Shown: one piece after another, positions 17,483-25,252 of the stretch
Numbering within the stretch: position 1 is the first letter of the stretch
Layout: each line of letters opens with the position of its first letter
Translations under genes and position numbers: made by a program
NCBI GenBank assembly: GCA_028285625.1
Contig: JANQOX010000002.1
Coordinates: 124,001-188,000, forward strand
Direction: 5' to 3'
From: Myxococcota bacterium
Lineage (GTDB): Bacteria > Myxococcota_A > UBA9160 > UBA6930
Length of the DNA stretch: 64,000 nt
The notes under the pieces: generated by a model
Seen by the model: the letters and a program-made list of their open reading frames with translations, nothing else
The model's database searches: none
What the model was told of the DNA's origin: nothing

Positions 17483-18586
17483 CTACCGGTGCTGCCCGAA
17501 CAAGGGCGACGTGACCTGCGCCCACCAGCCGTCGGGCACCTCGTCGTCGAGGGTGCCGTAGCGCTCGGGCCAGCGACCGGGCGGTAGATGCAACGTGCCG
17601 AACACGCGGTCGATCACGGGCAGGGTGACGGCGAAGTTGCACCCCGGTGCGGGCACCTCGGCACTGTGGTGCCAGTGGTGGACCGCCGGCGTCGCCAGAA
17701 GCCACGACAGCGGTCGCAGCTCGAACCGGACGTTTGCGTGGACGAAGACCGCCTGCGCGGCGATGAACACCAGATAGATCTGCAGCGCCTGCTCGGAGAA
17801 CCCCAGCAGGGTGAGCGGCACGAACGTGACCCCGCGCGTGGCGACGATGTCGACCAGGTGAAGGCGCGATCCGGCCAGCCAGTCCATCTGCCGGCTCGAA
17901 TGGTGAATCGCGTGGAAGCGCCACAGGAGCGGCACCTGGTGGAAGGCGCGATGGACCGCGTACTGGGTGAGGTCGGCAACGAGCACCGCAGCCGGCACCT
18001 GAACCCAGAGCGGCAGCCCGGAGACGAACCCGACCCAGCCTTCGATCGAGAGGGTCCGCGCCAGGAAGAACGCGGGGCTGGTGATCAGCAGGAGCGTCAC
18101 GCCGATCAGCAGGTGGCTCGTCGCGTAGTGCAGCACGTCGGTGAGCCATCCCTCGCGAAATACGAGCTGGGTGCGCAGCCGGGCAAACGCGCGCTCCAGC
18201 GGGACGAACACCAGGGCGACCGAAAAGAAGTCGAGCACGAGCCAGTCCAGGCCGAGGGTCCAGGTGCCGTCCCGCGGGACGCGCTCGGGTGCGCTCCAGG
18301 CGCCGAGGCCGAGCGCGGTGGCCGAGAGGGCGAGGGCTACCCAGCCGAACCGGCGTCGCGGATGCAGTACGACGCTGGCGACCGCGAGCGCGATGGCGGT
18401 TGCCAGGCCCAACCGAAGGACCAGGCGGAGCACCTCGAGCGGGTAGAGCCCGCGGAGTGCCGGCGTGGTCAGGTGATCGGGAAACCGGAAGCTCAGTGCG
18501 CCGCCCACGGCCAGCAGCGCCAGCGCGATGGCGACGTATCCCGCCCGATTTGCGACGGCGTGGCGGCGGCGCGGCCGGGCGTCCAT
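17483..18586 (-). CDS. Sterol desaturase / fatty acid hydroxylase family membrane protein
   Basis: A 367-residue integral membrane di-iron enzyme. ATG 18586 is chosen because it directly precedes the first hydrophobic helix; earlier starts add only a Pro/Arg-rich stretch. Several helices precede the histidine clusters HRAFH, HAIHHS and HHWHH, which are the iron ligands of the family (HX3H, HX2HH, HX2HH). It should hydroxylate or desaturate a lipid in the membrane with O2. No partner gene reveals the lipid. Confidence 0.88.
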   Translation of the reverse strand: MDARPRRRHAVANRAGYVAIALALLAVGGALSFRFPDHLTTPALRGLYPLEVLRLVLRLGLATAIALAVASVVLHPRRRFGWVALALSATALGLGAWSAPERVPRDGTWTLGLDWLVLDFFSVALVFVPLERAFARLRTQLVFREGWLTDVLHYATSHLLIGVTLLLITSPAFFLARTLSIEGWVGFVSGLPLWVQVPAAVLVADLTQYAVHRAFHQVPLLWRFHAIHHSSRQMDWLAGSRLHLVDIVATRGVTFVPLTLLGFSEQALQIYLVFIAAQAVFVHANVRFELRPLSWLLATPAVHHWHHSAEVPAPGCNFAVTLPVIDRVFGTLHLPPGRWPERYGTLDDEVPDGWWAQVTSPLFGQHR

Positions 18587-18713
18587 CCCGGTCGGTTCGG
18601 CCCGCCGGTGCCGGTCCCGTAGGGGCGGACCGCGTCCGCCCGGGGCCGGCGCCTGGCGGTTCAAGCACCCGGGCCGGCTCACCGATACGCAGCGGATGCG
18701 CAACCGCGGTCCG

Positions 18714-21617
18714 ATGCGAACCTGCGCGATCGCCGGGCTCGTCGGCGCTTGCTTGTTGACGGCGCCTCGGGCCAGCGCCCAGCTGTGTGCAGGCGATGCC
18801 GCCAACCCGAACATCGCTGCCGACCCCGGCGGCTCGATCTCCGTCTCGGGTGGCACCTGCGTCCACGTGCTTCCCGGCGTGCCGGTGAGCGGCCGGGTGC
18901 GGACGAGCGGGACCTACACGGTCACCAACGAAGGCGTGGTGACCAGCAACCAGCAGGGTTTGCTCGACACCACGAACGACACGGCCGTAGACAACCGCGG
19001 TACGGTGGACGCGCGGCGCGATGGCATCGAGTTGCGGAGTCGTAGCCGCGTGACCAACGCAAGTGGGGCCGTCGTGCGCTCGACCACACGCGACGGTGTC
19101 CAGGTGGGGGCGGACTCCTCGGTCCAGAACGACGGCACGATCGAAGCGCGCAACCGCGGCATCGTGACGGGCGCGGATTCGACGGTGAACACCACCGGTT
19201 CGGTGACGTCGACCAACGGCGTAGGCATCCTGACCGGCGCGCGGGGCACCGTCGACGCTTCTGGCTTGGTGAGCAGCCGCAACGCCGGCATTCGCGTGCG
19301 AGCCGATTCGCAGGTCACCAACGCCGCCACGATCACCAGCACGAACCGCGAAGGCATTCGCACCGATGCACGCGGGAGCGTCTCCAACTCGGGAACGATC
19401 GATTCGGCGCGCGAGGGCATTCTCACGCAGCGCGATGGCGTGGTGACCAACTCCGGCGTCGTCCGGTCCAGCGCACGCGAGGGGATCCAGACCGCGCGCG
19501 ATGGCACGGTCACGAATACGGGAACGGTCACCGGCGCCCAGCAGGGTGTCCGCATGGGCAACGGCGCCACCCTCACGAACGCCGGGACGATCACGTCGAC
19601 CGGCAGCCAGGGCGTGCGGCTCACCCGGGACGCGACCGTCACCAACTCCGGGACGATCCGGGGCACCGTGGGAGTGCTGTTCACGAACCGCAACAACACG
19701 CTCACCACGTCCGGCACGATCGAGGGCACCGGCGGTGACGCCATCGTGTTCGACCGCGGCACCAACACGCTGAACCTCCAGAACGGGGCCCGCGTGGTGG
19801 GGGACATCGTCGGGGGTTCGGGCACCGATGCGCTGGGATTGACCGGAAGCGGGAGCTACGGCGGCGCGGTGCTCGGTTTCGAGTCGGTGACGCGCAGCGG
19901 CTCCGGGACCTGGGCCTTCTCGGGGACCTCCACCATCGCCGGACCCACGGACGTTCTCGGTGGCACCTTCGAGATGAACGGCGACTGGACCACGACGGCG
20001 CTCTCCGTCGGGCCCGCTGGCGGTCTGGCCGGCATCGGAACGCTGCGGGGGCCCGCCAGCGTGCTCGGCCGGGTCGCACCCGGAACGCGAAGCGGGCGCG
20101 ACCTCGGCACGCTCACGCTCGACGGCGATGCCAGCTTCGGGCCCAGCGCGAACCTGGTGTTCGACGTAAGCCCGGGTGGCCGCTCCGACCTGCTCGCGGT
20201 GACGGGGACCGCCGATCTCGGCGGCGCGAGGGCCACGGTCGATCCCGGCGCAGGGCTCTTTCGCGGCGGCGAGGCCTTCGACGTGGTGGTCGCCGGGGGC
20301 GGTCTGACCGGGAACGTCTCCGGAGTTTCTCTCGCGGGTCCTTCGGCGGTCCTGTCCGTCTCGAGCACCACGCTGTCCGACCGGCTGCGGATCTTCGTTT
20401 CGCGGAGCGACTACGCTTCGCTGGATGGCCTCACGCCGAACCAGCACGAGACGGCCGGCTACCTCGATCGGTTGCTGCCCGACGCCGAGGGCGATCTGGC
20501 GGACGTGATGAGCGAGCTCGATGGCCTCGCAGCGCCCGCGCTCGCGGACGCGTTCAGTCAGCTCGACTCCGAGCCCTACGGCCAGGCGACGAGCATGGCG
20601 TTCGCGACGTCACTCACGGTGGCGAATCGCGTGTCCGCCCGCTTGCGCGACCGGTGGCTCGAGCGCGCGGTGAGCGAAGCGTTGGTGAAGGCCGATCCTC
20701 CGGCCGACCCTGGCGAGCTGCCGCCGGTCTCGGCGGGCCCCACCTCCGCGGCCGCCGAGGGGCGCCGGGTCGAGGGCTGGGTCGACTGGCTCCGCATCGA
20801 TGCCAACCAGGACCCGCGGCGCGACACGATCGGCTACGAGCTCCGACAGGACGGCGTCCTGTTCGGGTTCGATCTGGCAGCGACCGACCGCACCGTGGTC
20901 GGCGTCGATGCCTATGCGCTGAATCGGCGTCTCGACTACGCCCGCCCGGGGGCGCGGGGCGAGGGCCAGAGCCTGGCGCTCGGGCTCTACGGCAGCCATC
21001 TGCTCACCGAGCGGCTGTGGATCGAGGGAGACGCGCACCACGCGTGGCACGACGACGAGATCGTCCGACAGATCGCGTTCGGGACGCTTCGCCGCCGCGC
21101 CACGGGCGAGCGAGATGCGCGTCAGTGGTCTGCCCGCATGGGCCTCGTGGGTGCGGTGCCCGTCGGCCCGTTCGAGGTCATCTCGGGCTTCCATCTCCTC
21201 TATGGGCACCTGGACGAAGACGGCTTCGACGAGAACGGCGCAGGCTCGATCGACCTGTCGGTCTCTTCGCGCGGCACCCACTCGCTGCGCTCGATCGTGG
21301 GTCTCGACCTCGCGACGCGATCGCTCTTCGGCAGCGGGCCGGCTTCCGAGACCTGGCGCATCCAGCCCCACCTGGGCGTCTACTGGGTGCACGAGTTCCT
21401 CGACCACGACCGCGGCATTCGCGCCGGGTTCGTGGGTTCGCCGGGCAGCTTCCGCGTGCTCTCGAGCCAGAGCTTCGACGACGGGTTCCTCGCGCGCGCG
21501 GGCCTCTCGATCTCCTGGCGCGATCGCATCGCCCTGCGCGTGGCCTACCAGCTCGACGCCGACCGCGGCGACTTCACGCAGCACGCCCTGACCGCCGGCC
21601 TCGAGTTCCGCCTCTAG
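18714..21617 (+). CDS. Autotransporter with 21-22-residue beta-helix repeats
   Basis: A 967-residue protein. ATG 18714 gives the signal peptide TCAIAGLVGACLLTAPRASA; ATG 18696 is an alternative 6 residues longer. Residues of about 55-345 contain some 13 repeats of 21-22 residues with consensus TVTNSGTIxS..REGIxT..DG, a beta-helix passenger. A non-repetitive passenger part follows. The last 290 residues form an autotransporter barrel starting near GWVDWLRI and ending in LEFRL. It should be exposed on the cell surface; adhesion is a plausible role but is not shown. The stop codon TAG shares the palindrome CTAG with the stop of the convergent kinase. Confidence 0.85.
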   Translation: MRTCAIAGLVGACLLTAPRASAQLCAGDAANPNIAADPGGSISVSGGTCVHVLPGVPVSGRVRTSGTYTVTNEGVVTSNQQGLLDTTNDTAVDNRGTVDARRDGIELRSRSRVTNASGAVVRSTTRDGVQVGADSSVQNDGTIEARNRGIVTGADSTVNTTGSVTSTNGVGILTGARGTVDASGLVSSRNAGIRVRADSQVTNAATITSTNREGIRTDARGSVSNSGTIDSAREGILTQRDGVVTNSGVVRSSAREGIQTARDGTVTNTGTVTGAQQGVRMGNGATLTNAGTITSTGSQGVRLTRDATVTNSGTIRGTVGVLFTNRNNTLTTSGTIEGTGGDAIVFDRGTNTLNLQNGARVVGDIVGGSGTDALGLTGSGSYGGAVLGFESVTRSGSGTWAFSGTSTIAGPTDVLGGTFEMNGDWTTTALSVGPAGGLAGIGTLRGPASVLGRVAPGTRSGRDLGTLTLDGDASFGPSANLVFDVSPGGRSDLLAVTGTADLGGARATVDPGAGLFRGGEAFDVVVAGGGLTGNVSGVSLAGPSAVLSVSSTTLSDRLRIFVSRSDYASLDGLTPNQHETAGYLDRLLPDAEGDLADVMSELDGLAAPALADAFSQLDSEPYGQATSMAFATSLTVANRVSARLRDRWLERAVSEALVKADPPADPGELPPVSAGPTSAAAEGRRVEGWVDWLRIDANQDPRRDTIGYELRQDGVLFGFDLAATDRTVVGVDAYALNRRLDYARPGARGEGQSLALGLYGSHLLTERLWIEGDAHHAWHDDEIVRQIAFGTLRRRATGERDARQWSARMGLVGAVPVGPFEVISGFHLLYGHLDEDGFDENGAGSIDLSVSSRGTHSLRSIVGLDLATRSLFGSGPASETWRIQPHLGVYWVHEFLDHDRGIRAGFVGSPGSFRVLSSQSFDDGFLARAGLSISWRDRIALRVAYQLDADRGDFTQHALTAGLEFRL
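18950..19780 (+). repeat. Coding repeats of the autotransporter passenger
   Basis: About 13 degenerate 63-66-bp units encoding the TNSGTI..REGI motif. Units differ enough at DNA level that they are probably old, not a freshly expanding array. The boundaries are approximate. Confidence 0.75.
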
Positions 21618-23677
21618 GCATCGCCCTCGGTCGAGGGCGACGCCTGCTCGGCTCCGAGGACCAGGTCGCGAACGGCATCGACCAGCTCTTCGTTCGAGAA
21701 GGGTTTCTGGAGGAAGCGGTCGGCCGTCTTGCGCGCGCGATCGGTGGCGTCGGCGTAGCCGGTCACCAGGATGACGCGTAGCGCGGGGTAGCGGTCGCGA
21801 AGGGTGCGGGCGAGTTCGATGCCGTCCATGCCCGGCATCACGACGTCGCTCACCAGCACGTGCGGGGGTTCGCCATGGGCGCTGCGGCGGAGGGCCTCCT
21901 CGGCGTCGCGCGCCTCGAGCACCTCGTAGCCCGATCGCTCGAGGATCTCGCGTAGGACCCGCCGGACCGCCATCTGGTCCTCGACGAGGACGACCCGCGC
22001 GCGCGCCGGCGCGCTCGGTGCCAAGGCCGGCTTGGCTTCGGGTACCTCGACGGGGCCTTCGCCCAGGGGCAGTTCCACGGTGACGGTCGTCCCCGCGCCG
22101 GGCGTACTCGAGAGGGTGATCTCGCCACCCATCTGGTGGACGATGCCGTGCGCCACGGCCAGCCCGAGGCCCGTGCCGCTGCCCGGCTCCTTGGTGGTGA
22201 AGAAGGGCTCGAAGGCGCGCTCTGCGGTGGCCTCGTCCATGCCGAGGCCGTCGTCCCGCGCGGCGATCCGGATGGTCCGGCCGTCGCGCACGACCGACAG
22301 CGCGAACTCCCCACCATCGGGCAGCGCGTCGCGCGCGTTCACGGCCAGGTTCATCACGACCTGCTCGAGCTGCTGGGTATCGACCTCGACGGGTAGTTCT
22401 TCGTCGGGCCGCTCGAGGTGCACCCGAACCCGCTCGCCCACCAACGGGCGGATCGCGTGGGCGAGGTCGGCCAGCACCTTCCCCGCATCGACGACGCGGG
22501 GCGCCAGGACCTGCCGGCGAGAGAACGCGAGCAGCTGCTGCGTGAGCTTGGCTGCGCTGCCCGTGGCGCGTCCGATCTCGACCGACGCTTCCCACTCGGG
22601 GCTGCCCTTGGCGACCTGGTTCTCGAGCAGCTGGGCCCAGCCGCCGATGGCCATCAGCAGGTTGTTGAAGTCGTGGGCCACGCCACCGGCCAGCAGGCCC
22701 ACCGCCTCCATGCGCTGGGCCACGCGCAGCCGCTCGGCCATTGCGAACCGCTCGGTGAGATCGCGCGTCACCACGGCCGCGCGCGTCTCGCCACCCTCTG
22801 CTTCGAAGAGGTGGGCGGAGCACTCGACCCGCAGGTAGCGGCCGCTCGCGTGGCGCACCCGACACTCGAGGATCTGTTCGGCACCGGTCGAGAAGAGTGC
22901 GATCGCGCCCGTGCCGACCCGCGCGAGATCGTCCGGGTGCACGATCTTTGCAGCGAGCCGACCGACCAGGTCGGCGGGTTCGTAGCCGAGGATCTCGAGG
23001 TGGTTCGGGCTCGCATAGGCAAAGCGCAGGTCTTCGTCGAACTCCGAGATGAGGTCGGACGAGTTCTCCGCGATGCTCCGCAGCCGCTGCTGGCTGGCGG
23101 CCTGCTCGTCTTCGGCTTCGCGCTGTGCGGCACGCGCGCGGTCGCCGGCGCGGGCGCCCAGGGCCAGCAGTGCTGCACCGAGCACGAAGGTCATGACGGG
23201 CAGGATCAGGTTCCACGCCATCGAGGGGGGCTCGTCGGTGGGCAGCAGGCCCTGTTGGCCGAGGAGCGCCACGGCGCCGCCCGCGATCGCGCTCACGAGC
23301 GACACGACGACGGCTGCACGGGCGTCGATCAGCACGCCGGCCATCACCACCGAGAGCAGGTAGGCCGGAAAAGCCGGGCCACTGATCGTGCCGCCGTCGA
23401 CCAGTGCGGCAGTCACGCGGAGCCAGACCAAGCCCACGAGCGCCAGCGCCCCCAGCCGCAGCCGGCCTGCTCGGACCGGGAGCACCACGGCGAAGGTCGC
23501 CACTGCGAGAAAGAGCTCGCGCATGGGAAACTCGCGCTCGAGCACGAGCATCAACCCGAGCAGCACCAGGGTGAGCCACAGCACCGCCGAGGCACTGGGG
23601 ATCAGCACCGCGGCCAGGCGCTCGTCCTCGGGGGTCTCGAGACGGGGCGGAGTCAGGCCCGGAAACACGAAGCGCAC
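21614..23677 (-). CDS. Hybrid sensor histidine kinase/response regulator
   Basis: A 687-residue protein. About six N-terminal membrane helices (to roughly residue 190) are followed by a PAS domain (LISEFDEDLRFAYASPNHLE). A HisKA H-box with phospho-acceptor His follows in AGGVAHDFNNLL, then a catalytic HATPase domain (N-box NLAVNARDALPDGG; GDGTGLGL-like SGTGLGLAVAHGIV). A C-terminal receiver has its Asp in VSDVVMPGMDG. It should autophosphorylate and pass phosphate to its own receiver. GTG 23677 is preferred over GTG/ATG forms up to 23719 because TATGCT lies exactly 6 bases upstream. No dedicated output regulator is adjacent. Confidence 0.85.
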   Translation of the reverse strand: MRFVFPGLTPPRLETPEDERLAAVLIPSASAVLWLTLVLLGLMLVLEREFPMRELFLAVATFAVVLPVRAGRLRLGALALVGLVWLRVTAALVDGGTISGPAFPAYLLSVVMAGVLIDARAAVVVSLVSAIAGGAVALLGQQGLLPTDEPPSMAWNLILPVMTFVLGAALLALGARAGDRARAAQREAEDEQAASQQRLRSIAENSSDLISEFDEDLRFAYASPNHLEILGYEPADLVGRLAAKIVHPDDLARVGTGAIALFSTGAEQILECRVRHASGRYLRVECSAHLFEAEGGETRAAVVTRDLTERFAMAERLRVAQRMEAVGLLAGGVAHDFNNLLMAIGGWAQLLENQVAKGSPEWEASVEIGRATGSAAKLTQQLLAFSRRQVLAPRVVDAGKVLADLAHAIRPLVGERVRVHLERPDEELPVEVDTQQLEQVVMNLAVNARDALPDGGEFALSVVRDGRTIRIAARDDGLGMDEATAERAFEPFFTTKEPGSGTGLGLAVAHGIVHQMGGEITLSSTPGAGTTVTVELPLGEGPVEVPEAKPALAPSAPARARVVLVEDQMAVRRVLREILERSGYEVLEARDAEEALRRSAHGEPPHVLVSDVVMPGMDGIELARTLRDRYPALRVILVTGYADATDRARKTADRFLQKPFSNEELVDAVRDLVLGAEQASPSTEGDA

Positions 23678-23683
23678 GAGGTC

Positions 23684-23689
23684 AGCATA
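23684..23689 (-). promoter_or_regulatory. -10-like TATGCT, 6 bases before GTG 23677
   Basis: On the minus strand TATGCT-GACCTC-GTG, the closest hexamer to consensus TATAAT in this group. It supports a start 14 codons inside the longest open frame. Confidence 0.45.
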
Positions 23690-23811
23690 GCTGCCGAGGT
23701 GGGGTCGGGTTGCGCCCATGGGGCAGGCCGTCGCACCATGCGCGCTGCCCGCGGCGTGGCGTCGCGTGCGGGCGTCCGAGGATGCCGAAGTCGAGAGAGC
23801 TGGAGGACAGG

Positions 23812-25248
23812 ATGCAGATTCCCAAGCGAGGGCTGAGCCGCGACGAGGTCTTCGAGCGACTCGAGGAGTACCGACAGGACGACACGCCGTGGCGCGAGGG
23901 TCGAACCTGGGCCTACGTGTACGACCCCGGCGAAGAGGCCGAGTCGGTGATCAAGGAGGCCTTCGCCAGCTACCTGGGCGAGAACGGGCTCGATCCCACG
24001 GCCTTCCCCAGCGCCCTGCGCATGGAAAACGAGGTGGTGGCCATGTCTGCTGCCCACCTGAACGGCGACGAGAACGTGGTGGGAAGCTTCACCAGCGGCG
24101 GGACCGAGAGCCTGATCTGCGCCGTGAAGGCCGCGCGCGACCATGCCCGGGAGAATCGGCCCGGCGTGGAGACGCCCGAGATGGTGCTGCCCGAGACCGC
24201 CCACGCGTCCTTCCACAAGGCGGGTCACTACCTGGGTGTGAAGCCCGTGGTGGTTCCCGTCGACGCCACCAGCTACCGCGCCGACGTCGACGCGGTCCGG
24301 GACGCGATCACCCCCAACACGATCCTCTTGGTGGGTTCCGCGATCTCCTACGCGCACGGCGTGGTCGACCCGATTCGCGAACTCGGGCAGCTGGCCCTCG
24401 AGCGTGATCTGCTGCTGCACGTCGACGGGTGCATGGGCGGATTCCTGCTTCAGTACTTCGCCCGGCTCGGGTCGCCGGTGCCCGACTACGACTTCCGGGT
24501 GCCCGGGGTCACGTCGATCTCCATGGACCTGCACAAGTACGCGTTCGCCGCGAAGGGCGCGTCGGTGATCCTCTACCGCGACAAGAACCTCCGTCGCTAC
24601 CAGATGTACGCGTGCTCGAACTGGATGGGATACACGGTGATCAACCCGACCGTGCAGAGCACCAAGAGCGCCGGTCCCATCGCGGGTGCCTGGGCTGCGC
24701 TCCAGTTCATCGGCGAGTCGGGCTATCTCGACTTCACGCGCAAGGTGCGCGATGCGACCCAGGAGATCGTGGCGGCGATCGACGCCAACCCCGACCTGCG
24801 CCTGTTGGGTCGCCCCGACATGAACCTGCTCTCGTTCGCTTCGGACTCGGTGAGCGTCTTCCACATCGCCGACGAGATGAAGGAGAAGCGCTGGTACGTC
24901 CAGCCGCAGCTCGCCTACGGGACGTCGCCCGAGAACATCCACCTCTCCATCAATCCCGAGAGCGTCCGCTGGACCGACGCGATGCTGGCCGATCTGGCCG
25001 AGTGCACCGAGCGCGCGAAGTCGATGCCGTCGGGTGAGCTGGCCCCGAAGATCCAGGAGGCCTTCGGCCACCTCGCGCCCAAGGACCTGAGCAACGATGT
25101 CTTCGAGAACCTGCTGGGCATGGCCGGCGTCGAGGGGACGAGCCTGCCCGGCCGCATGGCCGAGATCAACGAGGTGCTGAACGCGCTTCCGGTGCCGCTG
25201 CGCGAGCGCCTGCTCGTCGAGTACCTGAACGTGCTCTACCGCAGCTAG
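23812..25248 (+). CDS. PLP-dependent decarboxylase-family protein, S1P lyase-like
   Basis: A 478-residue fold-type I PLP enzyme. ATG 23812 is preferred because GGAGGAC lies 4 bases upstream; ATG 23782 is an alternative. The PLP lysine is in SMDLHKYAFAAKGASVILYR, close to the DTHKYG motif of sphingosine-1-phosphate lyases, and VGSAISYAHGVVDP and HVDGCMGGF supply the other cofactor contacts. Length and the segment SAGPIAGAWAALQFIGESGY also fit the lyase/glutamate decarboxylase group. It may cleave a phosphorylated amino alcohol or decarboxylate an amino acid. Four bases separate it from a penicillin-acylase-like gene, so the two are probably co-expressed. Confidence 0.78.
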   Translation: MQIPKRGLSRDEVFERLEEYRQDDTPWREGRTWAYVYDPGEEAESVIKEAFASYLGENGLDPTAFPSALRMENEVVAMSAAHLNGDENVVGSFTSGGTESLICAVKAARDHARENRPGVETPEMVLPETAHASFHKAGHYLGVKPVVVPVDATSYRADVDAVRDAITPNTILLVGSAISYAHGVVDPIRELGQLALERDLLLHVDGCMGGFLLQYFARLGSPVPDYDFRVPGVTSISMDLHKYAFAAKGASVILYRDKNLRRYQMYACSNWMGYTVINPTVQSTKSAGPIAGAWAALQFIGESGYLDFTRKVRDATQEIVAAIDANPDLRLLGRPDMNLLSFASDSVSVFHIADEMKEKRWYVQPQLAYGTSPENIHLSINPESVRWTDAMLADLAECTERAKSMPSGELAPKIQEAFGHLAPKDLSNDVFENLLGMAGVEGTSLPGRMAEINEVLNALPVPLRERLLVEYLNVLYRS

Positions 25249-25252
25249 CGCC

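Noticed and set aside
18950-19780. Regularly spaced repeats that might suggest a CRISPR array
   Set aside because: The units are in frame with a beta-helix protein, have no unique spacers, and vary in the way coding repeats do.
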